A stretch of 64,000 nt of DNA, from positions 1 through 64,000 of the forward strand of contig ONKU01000004.1 in the NCBI GenBank assembly GCA_900318535.1. Direction: 5' to 3'. Position numbers and translations under genes: made by a program. Source of the DNA: an uncultured Prevotellaceae bacterium (GTDB lineage Bacteria > Bacteroidota > Bacteroidia > Bacteroidales > Muribaculaceae). Of the stretch, positions 62,283 to 64,000 are shown piece by piece; the first letter of the stretch is position 1, and each line of letters begins with the position of its first letter. Below the pieces are notes generated by a model. That model ran no database searches. It saw only the letters and a program-made list of their open reading frames with translations, and was not told where the DNA came from.

Positions 62283-63269
62283 TTAGTTGACGGCTTGTAG
62301 CGCTTTTTGAAGCTGCGGGTGTTGGGCCAGATAAGGATATTCCTTGATCAGGTTGCGCACCACGCTGGCGGTGTCGGCATTAAAGCGGTCCACCGTCTCG
62401 CGGTTGGCGCTCATGGGCCGGTGCTGCAGCCGCTTGTGGATGCGCTCGCAGCGTGACACGGCCAGTGCGCTGCGGTCGTCGAGGTAGGTAGCCTGGAAGG
62501 CCTGCCAGATGTATTCCACCGCCACATCGCTGGGGTGTACCATGTCGCTGCTGTAGAAGCGGTAGTCACGCAGGTCGTCCAGCATGATTTCATAGGCGGG
62601 AAAATAGTCGCAATACTCGCGGTGGCGGGCTATGGCCTCGTTGATGGCGACGCGCAGGGCTGCCTTGCTCAGCGAGTTGGTGTCCAGCCCGTCGGCAATG
62701 TGGCGGATGGGGCTCACGGTGAGGATGACGCGCAGTTCCGGGTTAAACGCGTGCAGGCTCGTGAGCATGCTGTCCAGTTCCCTGGTCATGTCGCTCACCG
62801 ATGCCATTTTGCGCTCAAACTCGTGCTGCGGCACCTTGTGGCAGTTGGCAACGACCTCGCCTGTCGATTTCAGGCGATAGACGATGGCTGTTCCCAGGGT
62901 GATGGTGAGCAGTTGGGCCGTTTTCAGGGCTTGGTGTCCCTGCTCGATGCGCTGGTTCATGCGGTCGATGGTTGCCTGTTTGTCGGGCAGGGAGTGGCGC
63001 GAATGGAAATCAAAGCTGTTCCATACGCCTCCTTGCATGAACAGGTCCTGCCCGGCGACGGGTGTGCAATCGATGAGGCGCTGCACCCCGCGAGCGATGC
63101 TCATGGGGTTGTAAAGTGTGCCCATGGGGTTGACGGTGGCGTTGAACAGCGCCGCATGCATCTTGGCACCGATGTTGTCGCTGAAACACGACCCCAGCAG
63201 CACCACGCTGTCGCTGTGATGCAGCCATCCACGGTTCTCGCCCGTTTTTACTGTCGTCCTGAACTCCAT
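62283..63269 (-). CDS. GSCFA-domain protein
   Basis: The 328-residue protein has the eponymous motif LLGSCFSDNIG near residue 26, NPMGTLYNPMSI and a later DMVHPSDVAVEYIW segment. The latter with the GS motif suggests an SGNH/GDSL-type esterase fold. GSCFA proteins are common in Bacteroidetes and of unknown substrate. It is the first gene of the murF-alr operon, suggesting a link to the cell envelope (inference). A TATCTTTG -7 box lies at 63298-63305. Confidence 0.9.
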   Translation of the reverse strand: MEFRTTVKTGENRGWLHHSDSVVLLGSCFSDNIGAKMHAALFNATVNPMGTLYNPMSIARGVQRLIDCTPVAGQDLFMQGGVWNSFDFHSRHSLPDKQATIDRMNQRIEQGHQALKTAQLLTITLGTAIVYRLKSTGEVVANCHKVPQHEFERKMASVSDMTRELDSMLTSLHAFNPELRVILTVSPIRHIADGLDTNSLSKAALRVAINEAIARHREYCDYFPAYEIMLDDLRDYRFYSSDMVHPSDVAVEYIWQAFQATYLDDRSALAVSRCERIHKRLQHRPMSANRETVDRFNADTASVVRNLIKEYPYLAQHPQLQKALQAVN

Positions 63270-63297
63270 TGAAACTTAAAATGGTTGTTTTAACAGG

Positions 63298-63305
63298 CAA
63301 AGATA
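63298..63305 (-). promoter_or_regulatory. -7 box (TATCTTTG) of the GSCFA-murF-alr operon
   Basis: TATCTTTG on the minus strand lies 28 bp before the start at 63269, leaving a short leader. No clear TTG -33 is seen. Confidence 0.55.
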
Positions 63306-63372
63306 CGGTAATTTTGGTAAAATATCCCCACTTTATTGACATTATTTAAAAAAGCAGTTTTCTGTCGGATGT

Positions 63373-63409
63373 AAAAAAATGAGGGCTCTAGTTTCCTAAA
63401 GCCCTCATT
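63373..63409 (-). terminator. Terminator of the SusE/SusF-like gene
   Basis: On the minus strand, AATGAGGGCTTTAG, loop GAAA and CTAGAGCCCTCATT form a 14-bp stem with one G-T pair, followed by TTTTTTAC. Confidence 0.85.
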
Positions 63410-63425
63410 GATTAGATGTTATACG

Positions 63426-64000
63426 CTATTTCTTGATGAAATTGTATTGTCCCGTGATGTCGTTGAAATAGACATCGTAGGTGCCTGCTGCGACAGGGAT
63501 ATTCGGTCCATTTAGCTCGCCCTGTCCAAAGGGGAACGCTGTAGCACCCCAGTTGTTTGCCCAATCATTGTCGGCAGCAAATTTGACTTCGCTATCGTTG
63601 GCAAGCGTAAAGTTCCTGAAGATCCAGTTGTGGTTTTCCTTTTCGGGATTCAACTTTGTCATGTTGTAAGTGGGGTCTGTGACCGCCCAATCCGAATGGT
63701 AACCCACGATGTTGATGGTGTTGAACGTGTTGGGAGTATCGCCCGAGTAGGGCAAAATGTAGAATCTGTTGGTTGTGGTATACGCCAAAATGGTATAGTA
63801 ACCGTCGTTACCTGTCCTAATACCAGTAATCTCTTCGCCGCCTTGGCCGAAAACGCCGTTTGGCTTCATGCCCCAGCAGTCGTCGTTACTGCCGGGATGA
63901 TGGATGAGCATGACGCCATCGTTGGCTCCAAAGAAACCGGTGTAGGACAATTGCCCCTTTCCATTATTATCAAACTCCCCGACGGGATAAAGAGGAATCA
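63426..64000 (-). CDS. SusE/SusF-like outer-membrane glycan-binding protein, C-terminal part (cut by window edge)
   Basis: The frame is open to the right edge, about 191 codons. The sequence contains two SusE/F-type beta-sandwich units, the first beginning near IPLYPVGEFDNNGKGQ and LSYTGFFGAND, and the last ending in PVAAGTYDVYFNDITGQYNFIKK, the standard end of these proteins. SusE and SusF are surface lipoproteins that hold starch or other glycans near SusC/SusD. The rest of a glycan-utilisation locus probably lies to the right. Confidence 0.85.
   Translation of the reverse strand, partial: IPLYPVGEFDNNGKGQLSYTGFFGANDGVMLIHHPGSNDDCWGMKPNGVFGQGGEEITGIRTGNDGYYTILAYTTTNRFYILPYSGDTPNTFNTINIVGYHSDWAVTDPTYNMTKLNPEKENHNWIFRNFTLANDSEVKFAADNDWANNWGATAFPFGQGELNGPNIPVAAGTYDVYFNDITGQYNFIKK

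Overview
The window reads as a chromosomal piece of a Bacteroidales bacterium, most likely an uncultured gut Muribaculaceae or Prevotellaceae relative. The evidence is that most promoters are of the Bacteroidetes type (TTG, about 20 bp, then TAnnTTTG). It carries three type IX secretion (T9SS) genes (porW, porX, porE), several secreted proteins with T9SS-like C-terminal tags, a fused murF-alr gene, a GSCFA protein, an SusE/SusF-like protein, an OPT transporter and large secreted proteins with dockerin-like ends. The species cannot be named from sequence alone.

Layout. 1-4179: two tandem secreted paralogues (one cut by the edge, one ending in a dockerin-like pair) with a divergent TPR membrane regulator. 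4314-12166 (minus): LOG-family protein, birA, tsaE, porX, porW and a small membrane protein. 12233-12457: remnant of a HAD phosphatase. 12637-17725 (plus): rimP-nusA-infB-folK. 17811-23640: AraC regulator, tRNA-Pro(CGG), polA, a polyprenyl diphosphate synthase gene with an apparently leaderless start, and rnhB. 23803-26370: modular dockerin protein.

26590-41353 is the most unusual part. It holds four minus-strand genes for one family of large secreted proteins. The family occurs as a split pair (788 and 616 aa, 3 bp apart) and as two fused giants (1561 and 1437 aa). The giants carry extra beta-rich modules, differ by an exchanged central cassette, and are followed by nearly identical two-hairpin 3' regions. 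The gaps between them are full of small repeats and inverted-repeat elements. I do not recognise this family.

41938-56000: OPT transporter, a secreted protein, porE, a PDDEXK (YhcG-like) protein, a TlpA-like thioredoxin protein, a UDP-glucose dehydrogenase homologue that has lost its catalytic cysteine, an aquaporin, a TPR-TM-AraC regulator followed by a T9SS cargo protein, and a DUF4332 protein. 56185-63269 (minus) is one tight operon: GSCFA, murF-alr, LRR_5 protein, tadA, esterase, ansA. The window ends inside an SusE/SusF-like gene, so a glycan-use locus probably continues to the right.

How they fit together: PorX, PorW and PorE are T9SS regulatory or accessory proteins. The proteins at 26590, 31489, 37040, 53194 and 58592 look like T9SS clients. 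The dockerin proteins (634 and 23803) end in a different tag. Functions come from recognised motifs and family knowledge; nothing was searched or computed.
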